The position numbers and the translations under genes are program-made. A model generated the notes under the pieces. It did no database searches. It was not told the DNA's origin and was given only the letters and a program-made list of their open reading frames with translations. A stretch of 24,214 nucleotides of DNA from Rozella allomycis CSF55 (Eukaryota > Rozellomycota): contig KE561009.1 of the NCBI GenBank assembly GCA_000442015.1, forward strand, positions 1 through 24,214. The letters are read 5' to 3'. Positions 9,652 through 18,921 of the stretch are shown one piece after another. Every line of letters starts with the position of its first letter. Position 1 is the first letter of the stretch.

Positions 9652-9984
9652 TATGTGGCTTGACGATTTATTAAGTTTTATAGATTCAATATGTCCAAAA
9701 ATAGATTATTTCTAATTTTAAACTGAGAGTGTTCAAAGTAATAGTAATTAGTTTGGACCATTAAACAAATGTAAAGCCAGAGGAATATTTCTAAGTTGGT
9801 TCAATGGATTTAATCATGCATATATCATATTACATTATTACATTAAAGACAATTTTTTATTTAAATCATGTAATGATTCCTTCTTTTCCTTCTTGAGTTT
9901 ACAGCNGACCGTTAAACTAGAATGGATTTAATGATTTTAATCATGCATATATCATAGTACATAATTACATTAAAAACAATTTAT
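9652..9984. repeat. Intergenic region holding two copies of the 3' end of the next gene around an n
   Basis: The first copy, 9803-9905, ends exactly at the n (9906). The second, 9921-10029, runs into the coding end of the gene at 9985. The last 45 nt of coding sequence are identical in both copies, while the non-coding flanks differ by several substitutions and small indels. This fits an unmerged allelic contig or a barely diverged neighbouring paralogue. No other gene is visible. Confidence 0.7.
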
Positions 9985-12013
9985 TTAAATCATGTAATGA
10001 TTCCTTCTTTTCCTTCTTGAGTTTACAGCAAAAGTTCCAACACCAGCTGCAGCTCCAACGGTACCTAAAGAGATTAAAGCGATGTTAAGAGGAGTAAAAA
10101 ATGAAGGATCTTCTTTATGTTCAGGCTCTTCTTTATCGTTATTTATTTTTTCAATGACTTTAGAATTTTTGTTTAATTTGCTTTTCAATTCCAGGATTTG
10201 TTTTTCGAGAACTGATTTCCCTTGACTTTTTGAAATTTCCAGTTCAGGGTTTGAGCTTACCGGATCAGGTTTTGAGCTTAAATGTTTCACAGACCTGGAT
10301 TTGCGGCATTTGGTTTTTCTTCTTGTAGTTTTAGATTTCTTTTTTGTTTTGCATTTCGATGATGGTACAGTAGACTTCTTTTCGGTTCTTTCAATTCTGG
10401 CATTTAGATCGAATGGACTTGGTAATTCTTCGGGTTCTTTGTTGCTATTGACTGGAGTTGTAGTAGGTTCAACTTTCTTAATTGTTTTTTGTACGTCTTT
10501 GGCAACTACAATAGGGGCAGTTAGGGGGTTTAAAACTGTCTGTGATGATATCTCGGCTTTCTTAGACTCTTGATTTGAAGTTTTTTCCGCTGTTTTGGAA
10601 CATGGTGTAACATTCACTTTTTTAATTTCTTTTGTCTGTTTCGATGGATTACTAGTCGATGGCTTGGTCAATCTTGTGGCTTGGACATTTTTGATGACTC
10701 TCTTTGGTTTTGGTTCTTCCTTTTTAAAGATACTTGGTACAGCGGATAAAATACTTTTTCCTATTTGTTCTTTTGCATTCGCAGCCACATCGGACACATA
10801 AGATGAAGCAGCAGCCACTGAATTTTGCACAAAGTCACCTGCAGCTTTTTGTCCAGAATTATTAGATGATTGGGAAGATGGCACAGTGACTACAATGGAA
10901 GGAACAGCTGGACCGCTACTCTGCACTTTCCCAACACTAATTAAACCTCGCGCTCTACTCCACAAACTTGGCTTAGCGTCGTCTATTATCAATAAACCAA
11001 AAATCTTACCAGAATTTACGCATGGAGTAACTGTAGAATCATCCTCACTATCCGTATCATCACNGGAGTAACTGTAGGCTCGTCATCATCCACACTATCT
11101 GCATCATCACAATCTTCATCATCTTCATCTTCGTCATCATCATCATCATTCGTTGGTTCACTTGTCAACTTCATAGCGCTAGTTGTTTCCACTACTTTAA
11201 GCGCAGAGTCCACTCGTTGACTAAACGATTTTTTTATTCTTGCAATCCAGCCTTCTATAATCCATAATCATTTGTTTTACCATTTTGTTGATTAGGTTTT
11301 CCACTCGTCTTATGATCTTGTTCAACATGTGCATGTGTGGTCTGGGCGGATGCAGTGGCAAAATTTCCATCCTCTGGCGCACTTTCTTGACCATCTCCAT
11401 TATCCACTTGTTGATGTGGCTCTCCCTGATCATTACTTGGATCAATTGGTGCACTTTGACCGATTCTTAATAAATCTTGACTAGTACTTGGCAATGACCA
11501 TGGGCTCGCAGTTGTAGCTTTTGAATCAGCCATTTCAGGCGTAGGTGTCACAGATCTTGACCCACCAATTGATGACACCGGCCCAGCTACTGTTTCGAAG
11601 TCAAGAAAATTATTCAAATTTGCAAATTTAGCCTTGACAGCATCGAGGGATTTTCCTTTCTCAGCAACCACAAAATATATCGGCTGAATCATTGAAGTAT
11701 GAAAACTAAATTTAAAGTTTTCCTCGACATCTTCGCCAGTCACTTTAGCAAGCAAGGTTCCTATTTCAGTTTTGACATCAGAAGTAACAAATTTTATCCA
11801 GTCAGTTTTCAGGAAATATAAATCTACATTATTATCGATAAGCTCGAAAGAAGTTCTTTCTTTACAGATGTAATGGATTAAACGAAGCCCATCACGCAAG
11901 TCTTCAGACTCTATCGTCATCATTTTTCGAATAGTGCTTATCTTAAATATCTCTCGGCAGTAAATAAACGACCCTGAAATTAAAAAGAAGAGTGATAAGA
12001 CAAAAATTTTCAT
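9985..12013 (-). CDS. Large secreted/type I membrane protein with acidic linker (paralogue 2)
   Basis: No named family is recognised. Exons are 11281-12013, 11010-11254 (with an n at 11064) and 9985-10982. The introns are 26 and 27 nt. As written the frame is broken. Dropping the n plus one 40-nt flanking copy gives an open frame of 644 aa, close to the 633 aa of paralogue 1. A signal peptide (MKIFVLSLFFLISGSFIYC) leads an ectodomain unlike that of paralogue 1. Then come a Ser/Pro/Gln-rich stretch, GWIARIKKSFS, a run of Asp/Glu, KPSLWSRARGLIS, a long Lys/Ser-rich region, and a C-terminal helix (TPLNIALISLGTVGAAAGVG) with a basic tail ending NHYMI. The FFTPLN(I/V)ALIS start of the helix, the basic stop-transfer and the tail HxM(I/V) are shared with paralogue 1. 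Confidence 0.75.
11024..11110. repeat. Diverged duplicate copies flanking an n inside paralogue 2
   Basis: 11024-11063 (40 nt) and 11065-11110 (46 nt) begin and end alike and differ by substitutions and a 6-nt indel. They meet at n 11064. Removing either copy together with the n restores the reading frame, so they probably represent one acidic coding segment from two alleles. Confidence 0.7.
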
Positions 12014-12567
12014 ACCCTTGTAATAACAACCGTTTTGGAAAGTATAATGTAGAGGATTCTAAAACAGAAAAATAATTTAATGCGGCGCTTTATTTTAAGA
12101 TAAAAATAAAATTATTTAACCGACTTCGCGTGGTTTTAACTGGTTGTTATTGGAATTGGTCTAGGACTTAAGATAAAGCATGAATGAAACTTGTAGACCT
12201 CTTTTTTCTAAATTCTATTTTAATTATCGGACGGGGAGTTTCTGAGAATTGAGGTTGAGTTTGATGCAGCGGGATGCATATCTTTTCTCTCTTGTTTAGT
12301 GCGAAATTCAAGCAACGTAAAAATCAGTCTCAGCAAAACCAAATAAGAACTGTAGCCGGGGGTTTATTTGAACAATTTCCCATTAATTGGCATGTGGCAT
12401 AGCCATAATCAAGAAATGACCACTGTAGTATAACCCTTGTAAGTTGTAAACTGCTCTTGCATATTAATCAATATGAACGCAACTTGAGTTGCACATTATT
12501 TCATCATGTCGCAAGTAATTCCGAAGTGGCTTAGCCACTGAGGCCTTACCAAGCCATCGGTTTGGGN
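12014..12567. other. Gene-poor stretch upstream of paralogue 2
   Basis: No long or conserved reading frame was found on either strand. It holds the left arm of a 19-bp inverted repeat (12226-12244) and a perfect 15-bp palindrome (12525-12539, AGTGGCTTAGCCACT). It ends at the n at 12567. The first 100 bp must contain the promoter of paralogue 2. Confidence 0.5.
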
Positions 12568-12942
12568 ACATAAAATTTAATTTGAATAAGATAGCGAGCG
12601 TTTTATCAATCTGCGAGTGTTTGATTCGATTCTTAGAAACTGTGCTAGACCCTGTTGTTCCACATCAATGGGAAATTCTATGCCTTAAATCTTCTCAGAA
12701 TTAAACGGCATGCAGATTAGTAAATTTATAGATTTTAACGCACAGATTGTTCAAAAATTTCCCGTGGAGCATTATAGCACTTTTGTTTATCTAACTTCAT
12801 TAGCAAGAGAAATTTTGTATCAAGAGAATCAATCCATTAGTGTTAAAGAAATCGCAACCATTTTCGCGTCGGTATTGATAAAACCCCTCTCAGAAGTTTA
12901 ATTTATGGAAAAGAAAAAGATTCAATTTATTTTACATTTCCT
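12568..12942 (+). pseudogene. RhoGAP-domain fragment (OCRL/INPP5B-like) with two in-frame stops
   Basis: After the n at 12567 one frame reads through a RhoGAP C-terminal half: CLIRFLETVLDPVVPHQWEI, then SSQN, a TAA at 12702-12704 and TACRL. A 26-nt intron (12720-12745) follows, then IVQKFPVEHYSTFVYLTSLA, REIL and IATIFASVLIKP. A second TAA (12899-12901) precedes MEKKKIQFILHFL. Recalled OCRL/INPP5B RhoGAP sequence aligns without gaps around the first stop (SGNYTASKQVISTLP), which puts the TAA where a Tyr codon would be. The frame and intron are intact, so decay is recent or the stops are sequence errors. The 5' part of the gene is missing. RhoGAP is fairly sure; the OCRL/INPP5B subfamily is tentative. 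Confidence 0.6.
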
Positions 12943-12967
12943 NCTATAAATTTCTTATAATAATTTT

Positions 12968-13214
12968 AATATTTTTACTTAAATAAAAAAATAAAAAATA
13001 TCTCCCAGTACTTATTTTATCCTATCCTACCTAGTGTCCTCTTACCAAGCCTCAAATCTATCTATATCAAAATGAAACATACACTCACATTTGTCACAAT
13101 ATTTTTACTTAAATAAATAAAAAATATCTCCAGTACATATTTTATCCTAGTGTCCTCTCACCAAGCCTCATAATCTTTATATATCGAAATGAAAAATACA
13201 CTCACATTTGTCAC
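12968..13214. repeat. Tandem duplication of about 120 bp, non-coding
   Basis: 12968-13097 (130 bp) and 13098-13214 (117 bp) are adjacent direct copies. Both start aatatttttactt and end acactcacatttgtcac. They differ by small indels and scattered substitutions. No n separates them, so this one looks real. Confidence 0.75.
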
Positions 13215-13377
13215 AAAAATTAATATTTATTTTTATTACTAAGAAATAGCTGTAAAATAATCGCATACTCGTGAACAACTTATTAGCCACTTCGGGTAAG
13301 AGCGGCTAAAAGCCGGTTACAAGTTAAATATTACTTCGAATATTGTTCTGAAGTCCGGGTCGTAAACTCCCCGTCCG

Positions 13378-13442
13378 ATAATAACCAACTATTGATTAAT
13401 TTATTTCCCTTTCCTATAATAACCAACTATTGATTAATTTAT
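13378..13442. repeat. 27-bp direct repeat with an 11-bp spacer
   Basis: 13378-13404 and 13416-13442 are identical (starting ataataaccaactattg), separated by ttccctttcct. The first copy overlaps the right arm of the 1.16-kb inverted repeat. Confidence 0.7.
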
Positions 13443-14480
13443 CTGAGTGGATCACGGCAATGACAATTATTCTTATTCTTATTACTCTGAGCGATTTACT
13501 GGACGTTCAATCAAAATTGTATCAGATGGCACATATGTGGCAATGGTACTTCGTATTATTGGATCGGCTAAAAATTACCTATGACACCATGATTCATTAT
13601 TGTCTTCCTAGACATATCTTGGACTGAATACTCTATTGACTGGTTGTTTCATCTCGTTTTAAATCTGTGTCAATTGTAGGATAGTCTGCGTTAAAAGGAC
13701 CCAAAACAATTTGAGAGCAGGTGGAAGACCAATGATACTCTGACAAGTTTCATTTTGAAGGCTTCATGAATGTAGTACAAAATTCGTTTTCCACGTTCCA
13801 TGAAATCTTCCGCGTCAAAGAGAAACAAGAAAAAAGGCTTGGTTATGATGACAGGAAAAATTAGACCAAATTCTCTTTGAAAAAGATTCGCAAGTTAAAA
13901 AAATTCAAAGCATCAATAGCAAGTTTCAAATTTGATATTTTCATCGATATGAGTCTGAGATAAAGACTCTAAAGATTGTTGATGGATCTTATCGAAGCTT
14001 ATTTAACAATTAGATAAATAGATGCGATTGACTGCTGGTTGTTGTGCAGAAATATATAAGTTTTATAGTCATACTACAATGAACAAGGTATTAGCCATGG
14101 CAGAAAATTTGATGCACAATATTTACAAGTTAAACCCAAAAGTTATTCGAGAGCTTAGTATTAAAATGAGAATGCTTCAATTGGGGTCACAAGTTTTTTA
14201 AGTCCAGCCTAGGTAGGATTAAAGAAAAAAAGACGAAAGACAAGGCTGACCATGAGGCTTCAGGAAAAAACCTCACATATCGCAGAATCCATAATAATNT
14301 TCCACTCCCCTGAATCGACATATGTGATCGAAAATCGTAAACACTTGAAATTTCACCACTAAATTTCCTCACGACTTAGAAAAACCATAAAAGAGCAATG
14401 TGCCCGGTATGATTTTCAAGTTTAATTTTAGGGTATTTTGGAGAATACTCTTAACTTCAATGTCCTGTTAAGTGCCACAT
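13443..14480. other. About 1 kb with eroded short reading frames and no intact gene
   Basis: Short protein-like stretches occur on the minus strand, such as FLFLFDAEDFMERGKRILYY (around 13770-13835) and ADPIIRSTIATYVPSDTILI (within 13482-13568). They are interrupted and could not be joined by 26-31-nt introns. On the plus strand a 40-codon ORF (14079-14201, MNKVLAMAENLMHNIYKLN...) follows a TATA-like tatataag near 14054. I cannot name any of these. An n is at 14299. This is probably gene debris plus the promoter of the next gene. Confidence 0.4.
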
Positions 14481-16928
14481 ATGCCTTCTCGTGCCATCTG
14501 CGCCACCATGATTTTTTTGCACCTTGCAGTATCAGCGTTATATCTGTCATATACGACAGGTCTTCTTTCACCGAATATGCTTAACTTTGATGAGGAAAGG
14601 GTGCCTTTCTTAATTGAAAGTTGTGCATTGATTCATTCTGGTTTTCTTGAATCAGCTGTTAAGAGTCCTCACCATCTGTACCACAAGCTCGCCAAGAAGC
14701 TGTATATTGTTCCCAACCAGCTTACACTTCACGGATCTTACCATCCAGTTTCTTCTAAACAGTGGATCGAAATCGTAAAACCTTTCCAGGTTCAAGGGCG
14801 CTCTGTTGAATCCATTAAAGCATTAGCCATGAAGAATTTGGATATGCTTGCTTTAGAAACTGGATATTTAAATATGAAAAAGTTCATTTCGTTCAGTGCT
14901 AGTTTTCTTGCGCAAGCAGAAAATGATACGAGAATTTCACGATCCTTGGTATATGCCATAATTCTTTCCGCCGCTTGCTATAAAGCTGAGTATCCTGAGG
15001 ATGTAATGGAAGGTGTAGATCAAATTGAATTTTTTGACCCTACCAAGTACTCTGACCTTTGTGGACATCAATCTCCTCGACTACACAAAGGATTGTTTTC
15101 TTTCTGTATTTTCCAAGAGCCCGAAGTTCACTTCCCAATGCCTTTGAGATACTTTCAATTAAGATTTGACAACAACATTGTATTCTCAAATTGTGGTGAA
15201 GTTACCTTGCTTAACACTTTATTGATGTTAACATATGACTTTGAAAGAAAAAGATTTGACTCTTCAAGATTGCTCCGTGGATCGCTTTCTGGATTAGAAG
15301 CCAAGCTAAATAGGAAAATGGTTGATTTCTTCATCAAATATCCTGACCCCAATTCAATCCGAAATATGAAAGCTTATAAGGAATTTGCAATGTTGATTTC
15401 AAGTTTAGATGATGTTTCGTATAAAATTGATGGCAAGTATGAGATCACTGGTGGTTTTCCATCCTTTCTAAGGGTTATACAATTGTTTTTTGGAGTGAGA
15501 ACTCTTGATGAATTTGCTGTTTTTATGAGTTACCAAACAAATTCTATGATTTCATTTTATGAGATTATTGACGAGAAAGGGTACGGCTCATTGTTTATGT
15601 CCATTAATGATGTCGAATTTAAGATTAAGTTTGAAATTGGCCATTTTTCCTTTTACTTTTTAGAGAAAAAGAAAGACAAAAGTCACGAAAAGGATATATT
15701 TAGAAATTTTATTCATGATCAAGCAAACAGACTAGTATTTCGCAATGTCGAATTTTGGATTCCTTTGTTCTTGAACCAGTTTGACTATTTCGATCTAAGC
15801 AGCAAAAATACGGAACTATTTTCACGTTACATTAACATTCCAGTCCCCGAAAATGTCTCTGATGCCTGGAACTTGCTGTTTCTTTCTACTTGCTCTGTTT
15901 CTACGAGTTCCCAAAGTCAGCTTGTGCTCTTAATATCCTTTGAAAATAGAAATCCTGGATTTTTAGATGAAAATGGTTGGAATTATGTACAAAAATTTCT
16001 GGAAGATGGACTTGAGACTTGGACCGATGATGACATAGAACAAGTGATTCATCATTGTGAAATGTACCCAGCCAGAATGCTAGAGATCCTATCTCTATTA
16101 AAAGCTGATGTTTTTTTCGCTATTATGATATTATTCTCTGATAATAAAAGTGAAAAATCTCAACAATTGCAAAACTACATTCTAAATCAATTCGATAAAA
16201 TTCCGTCCACGATAGAACTGATGCAGTACCTGTCACATTTTCCTTCAAAGTTTGGCCTTCAAATAATGCTGAAGATTGATAACGAGGAGGCATTAAAGTA
16301 CTTCGTGATAGGGCTACAGAATTGCGAATGCAAAGATACTCTCTATGCTGTATCCAACACTCTGGTTGACTTAATATTCACTGAAGATGGTTCCAAAGTT
16401 TCCAAGATTTTATCTTATGAACTCCCTCAATATGTGGAAGAGATAGTAGCTGATAGGCTTATTAAAGAAGTGCGTGATGCTATGGCAAACGCACATCATC
16501 CCATCGAATTAAAAGATGCCATGATAGAAATTCCCAATCGTTTTATCCTTCTGAAAATTGCCGAGTCTGGAGTTGTCGATTTTACCTCAATCGCAGCTAG
16601 CGATTACGTGAAGTTTGTGAATACTATCGGCTATTCTCAAATCGTGAGTAAGGAGCTCAAGCGAGTTCTTAAAATCCGTTCTGATACAGAGAGATTGGAA
16701 TTTTTTCAAGCATTGATTGAGGAAGACATGAAACTGGACTACAATTTCATTAAACACAACGGCCTTTACATGTCACCTTTTAAGAAGATCATAAAACCTG
16801 GTGAAATATCTCGCTCTCAATGTGAAAAGTATTTTTCCTTGCTTAAAAAACACACAGAAGAGTCTGGTCAAACTCTACTTGCAATAGAAGAAATAATCAA
16901 GAGATGCAAGTCATTCGATTTTCTTTAA
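14481..16928 (+). CDS. Secreted 815-residue protein of unknown function with an NCGE motif
   Basis: An intronless gene whose first ATG is at 14481; the frame is open slightly upstream but without an ATG. Residues about 8-27 are hydrophobic (ATMIFLHLAVSALYLSYTTG) and form a likely signal peptide or anchor. The most distinctive segment is around residues 236-255, FSNCGEVTLLNTLLMLTYD, followed by MVDFFIKYPDPNSIRNM and YEITGGFPSFLRVIQLFFGV. I recall similar NCGE...LLN patterns in uncharacterised proteins of amoeba-associated bacteria and microbial eukaryotes, but cannot confirm it here. The Cys-Gly-Glu could be part of a thiol active site; that is speculation. The C-terminal 350 residues are helical and repeat-like. 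Lack of introns in a genome where most genes have several could point to retroposition or transfer. An AATAAA lies at 16955-16960. Confidence 0.75.
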   Translation: MPSRAICATMIFLHLAVSALYLSYTTGLLSPNMLNFDEERVPFLIESCALIHSGFLESAVKSPHHLYHKLAKKLYIVPNQLTLHGSYHPVSSKQWIEIVKPFQVQGRSVESIKALAMKNLDMLALETGYLNMKKFISFSASFLAQAENDTRISRSLVYAIILSAACYKAEYPEDVMEGVDQIEFFDPTKYSDLCGHQSPRLHKGLFSFCIFQEPEVHFPMPLRYFQLRFDNNIVFSNCGEVTLLNTLLMLTYDFERKRFDSSRLLRGSLSGLEAKLNRKMVDFFIKYPDPNSIRNMKAYKEFAMLISSLDDVSYKIDGKYEITGGFPSFLRVIQLFFGVRTLDEFAVFMSYQTNSMISFYEIIDEKGYGSLFMSINDVEFKIKFEIGHFSFYFLEKKKDKSHEKDIFRNFIHDQANRLVFRNVEFWIPLFLNQFDYFDLSSKNTELFSRYINIPVPENVSDAWNLLFLSTCSVSTSSQSQLVLLISFENRNPGFLDENGWNYVQKFLEDGLETWTDDDIEQVIHHCEMYPARMLEILSLLKADVFFAIMILFSDNKSEKSQQLQNYILNQFDKIPSTIELMQYLSHFPSKFGLQIMLKIDNEEALKYFVIGLQNCECKDTLYAVSNTLVDLIFTEDGSKVSKILSYELPQYVEEIVADRLIKEVRDAMANAHHPIELKDAMIEIPNRFILLKIAESGVVDFTSIAASDYVKFVNTIGYSQIVSKELKRVLKIRSDTERLEFFQALIEEDMKLDYNFIKHNGLYMSPFKKIIKPGEISRSQCEKYFSLLKKHTEESGQTLLAIEEIIKRCKSFDFL

Positions 16929-16954
16929 AATACGGGAGAAGAGTTTGCTTAAAC

Positions 16955-16981
16955 AATAAATAGAAAATATTTAATTTTATT
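16955..16981. terminator. Facing poly(A) signals of the 815-aa gene and CAPZA
   Basis: Plus-strand AATAAA at 16955-16960 serves the upstream gene. Minus-strand AATAAA at 16976-16981 overlaps the CAPZA stop codon (16977-16979). The stops are only 48 bp apart. Confidence 0.5.
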
Positions 16982-18008
16982 TTTCTTTATTTGCAACTAA
17001 TTCGGAACCAATTTTATAAGTTAGGATCTTTTCCCTATTTTAAATGCAATTGTAAAGAGTTACCAATCAATTTTGTTTCTAGTTACAGGCAAAGCTCTCC
17101 TTAATGATTTAAAAGTAGTTTCACATATTTCTTCATATGATTCACTGATTGAAAGTTGAAATTTTTCTTCCAGTGATTTAATTTTCTTTACCACCGTCTT
17201 GGCATCCTTAGTGAAGGTTGAAATTTGTTGTTACCATCGAATCGAGTTTTATTTGGAACTCCTTTTGGCATTTCATTTGAACGTTTCCATCCTCAAAGTA
17301 ATGAGCGTCTGCTTTTATCGTTCCAATTGCCAAAAATTTATCTTCATCGATTTTCCATATTGAGCTCCACTTGGCATTCCTATTACAAAAAAAGTCATTG
17401 TCTACCAATAGTTTGATGGATTATACTTGACGGCAGTACAAATTAAGACCAATTCTTTCCCTTCCTTTAGTACCAAAGAATGCGGATTAGAATAATAATC
17501 ATTTAAATAACTTTCATATTCAGTCCTAAATAGGATTCTATTTTAACAATGGATCGATTTTACGTAACCTCATCCTCGTTGCGTTCCATCTGACCGACAC
17601 TTTTTCCTTCAAGCGACAAATGGTCAATTGAGAAAATTGTGCCAGACTTTGGATTATAATACAAATCTTTCTCTGTATCAGCCTTGTTGTAGCTACACAC
17701 TATATTCTGTGTCTACTATTACGAAAATGTACCTTTTCGTCATCTATCCTTGTAATGGCATAATTATTTTCGTTATATTTTTTGCAAGATTCTTTGAGCA
17801 AGGAATCAATGTCTGCACCTTGCAAGATAACCCTCAAATCTAATGAGACTACATTTGAGGTCTTACCATTCACTATATCACCCAATGCACCGGGTGGTGC
17901 ACTCTCGATAAATTTCATTACAATTTGTCGCTTTTCGTCCTCTGTAACCTCCATCTCTAGTTTAACCTCTTGTGGCGCAGGTGAAGATTTGGGTGTAATA
18001 ACAAGCAT
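16977..18008 (-). CDS. CAPZA: F-actin-capping protein alpha subunit
   Basis: The alpha subunit pairs with beta to cap actin barbed ends. Six exons join in frame: 17733-18008, 17564-17706, 17406-17537, 17235-17379, 17064-17206 and 16977-17034. The introns are 26, 26, 26, 28 and 29 nt. The product is 298 aa (human 286). Diagnostic stretches include KFIESAPPGALGDIV (human AFLRHAPPGEFNEV), NYWNAKWSSIWKI (NFWNGRWRSEWKF), ADAHYFEDGNVQMK (VHYYEDGNVQLV) and a C-terminal tentacle LPVTRNKIDWEKILTYKIG that is nearly identical to the animal protein. Its start codon is only 25 bp downstream of the stop of the 7TM gene on the same strand, so its promoter must lie inside that gene. Confidence 0.93.
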
Positions 18009-18033
18009 CAAGATAAATATTCGTTTATTTAAT

Positions 18034-18921
18034 TCACATTATATTGACATGCTTAGGAGCTGGATGATGAAGCTTCGTTGTTGGTGTAGAAGAAACATTC
18101 CTTGAAGTCATACTGGTCTTTACAAGTCCCATTTTTCGCAGCCCCCGTCTAATGAACTTGAATAACTCTCGGTCGTATAAAGTTAATGATACTAAGAGAA
18201 ACCCTTGGAATACGAAAAGGAAAATTAAGCCTGGGAAAAGAGGATCAAAGAATAACATTAGAATCAATGCTAGGTTATATCCGCAAACAATAATGGATCT
18301 AATCAAATTTCCGCTTCTAAATGCTGATGCATTTTCATTTTCTGAATATTGCATCACCGCGTTGATGTTTAAACTGCTAACAATCAAGTCAACTACGATA
18401 GATAGTATAGCACAGACAGTTCCAGAAATAGGATCAGCATACATTGTACAATACCCATTATCATCTAACATTCCATAACTAGCTATAGAGTCGTAAATAG
18501 CGAATCCAGTTCGGATCAATATGATGGCACCTGATGTATAAACTATTTTACGTGGCTTCTTAAGAAAGACGTATACCTGATGCAACCATATCCCTTCACA
18601 TGTAATCATTCCTGTGTAGTATGTCAAATTGGCGAGTAGTATAGAAGAGAAACAAGGTCCCTGACCCTCTACAATCATATCCACAATTGAAAGTATGCCA
18701 TATGCAGAGTATGACAAACTTGCCACTGTTTTCATGTACCCAAGATATTTCCATGTCACTTGAGAGTCCAATTTATATCTTTGATATATAGAAACAAATG
18801 ACACTATTATAGTGCAGACTGCCGTTGTAACTTGTAATTCAAAAAATACCATTGATTCAGGCAAATTTCCCGCGAATGAGATATTCTCCGTGCTACATTT
18901 AGAGTTAAAAACTACCTCCAT
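18034..18921 (-). CDS. Seven-transmembrane protein, paralogue A
   Basis: Single exon, 295 aa. Seven hydrophobic helices are visible, roughly at residues 25-45, 60-85, 93-122, 127-150, 165-192, 207-230 and 232-252, after an N-terminal tail with two Asn-linked glycosylation-like sites. A short polar tail follows a basic helix (ELFKFIRRGLRKMG). Conserved blocks shared with the next gene include GMITCEGIWLHQVYVFLKKP, LDDNGYC, DPISGT, MQYSENENASAFRSGNLIRS and TLYDRE. The shape suggests a receptor-like or transporter-like protein, but I see no DRY or NPxxY signature and cannot place it in a known GPCR class. A minus-strand AATAAA at 18024-18029 lies in the 25-bp gap before CAPZA. Confidence 0.8.
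   Translation of the reverse strand: MEVVFNSKCSTENISFAGNLPESMVFFELQVTTAVCTIIVSFVSIYQRYKLDSQVTWKYLGYMKTVASLSYSAYGILSIVDMIVEGQGPCFSSILLANLTYYTGMITCEGIWLHQVYVFLKKPRKIVYTSGAIILIRTGFAIYDSIASYGMLDDNGYCTMYADPISGTVCAILSIVVDLIVSSLNINAVMQYSENENASAFRSGNLIRSIIVCGYNLALILMLFFDPLFPGLIFLFVFQGFLLVSLTLYDRELFKFIRRGLRKMGLVKTSMTSRNVSSTPTTKLHHPAPKHVNIM

Larger units (their letters stand above)
12226..13382. repeat. Inverted repeat pair bounding about 1.16 kb
   Basis: The 19 bases at 12226-12244 (attatcggacggggagttt) recur as an exact reverse complement at 13364-13382. A second inverted pair lies inside it: ccgaagtggct at 12521-12531 and its complement at 13285-13295. Nested inverted arms suggest the remnant of a small non-autonomous DNA transposon or a foldback element, but I see no transposase and no clear target-site duplication. 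Confidence 0.45.

Noticed and set aside
10301-10801. Two plus-strand ORFs rich in Leu, Phe and Val
   Set aside because: They are antisense shadows of the Lys/Ser-rich stalk of paralogue 2.
13443-13870. A glycosyltransferase-like gene on the minus strand
   Set aside because: Some fragments look protein-like, but they lie in different frames, have stops and lack suitable introns; no family motif is clear.
12014-14480. Retroelement, LTR or virus-derived element
   Set aside because: No reverse transcriptase, integrase, capsid or long direct terminal repeats were seen; the repeats are short and non-coding.
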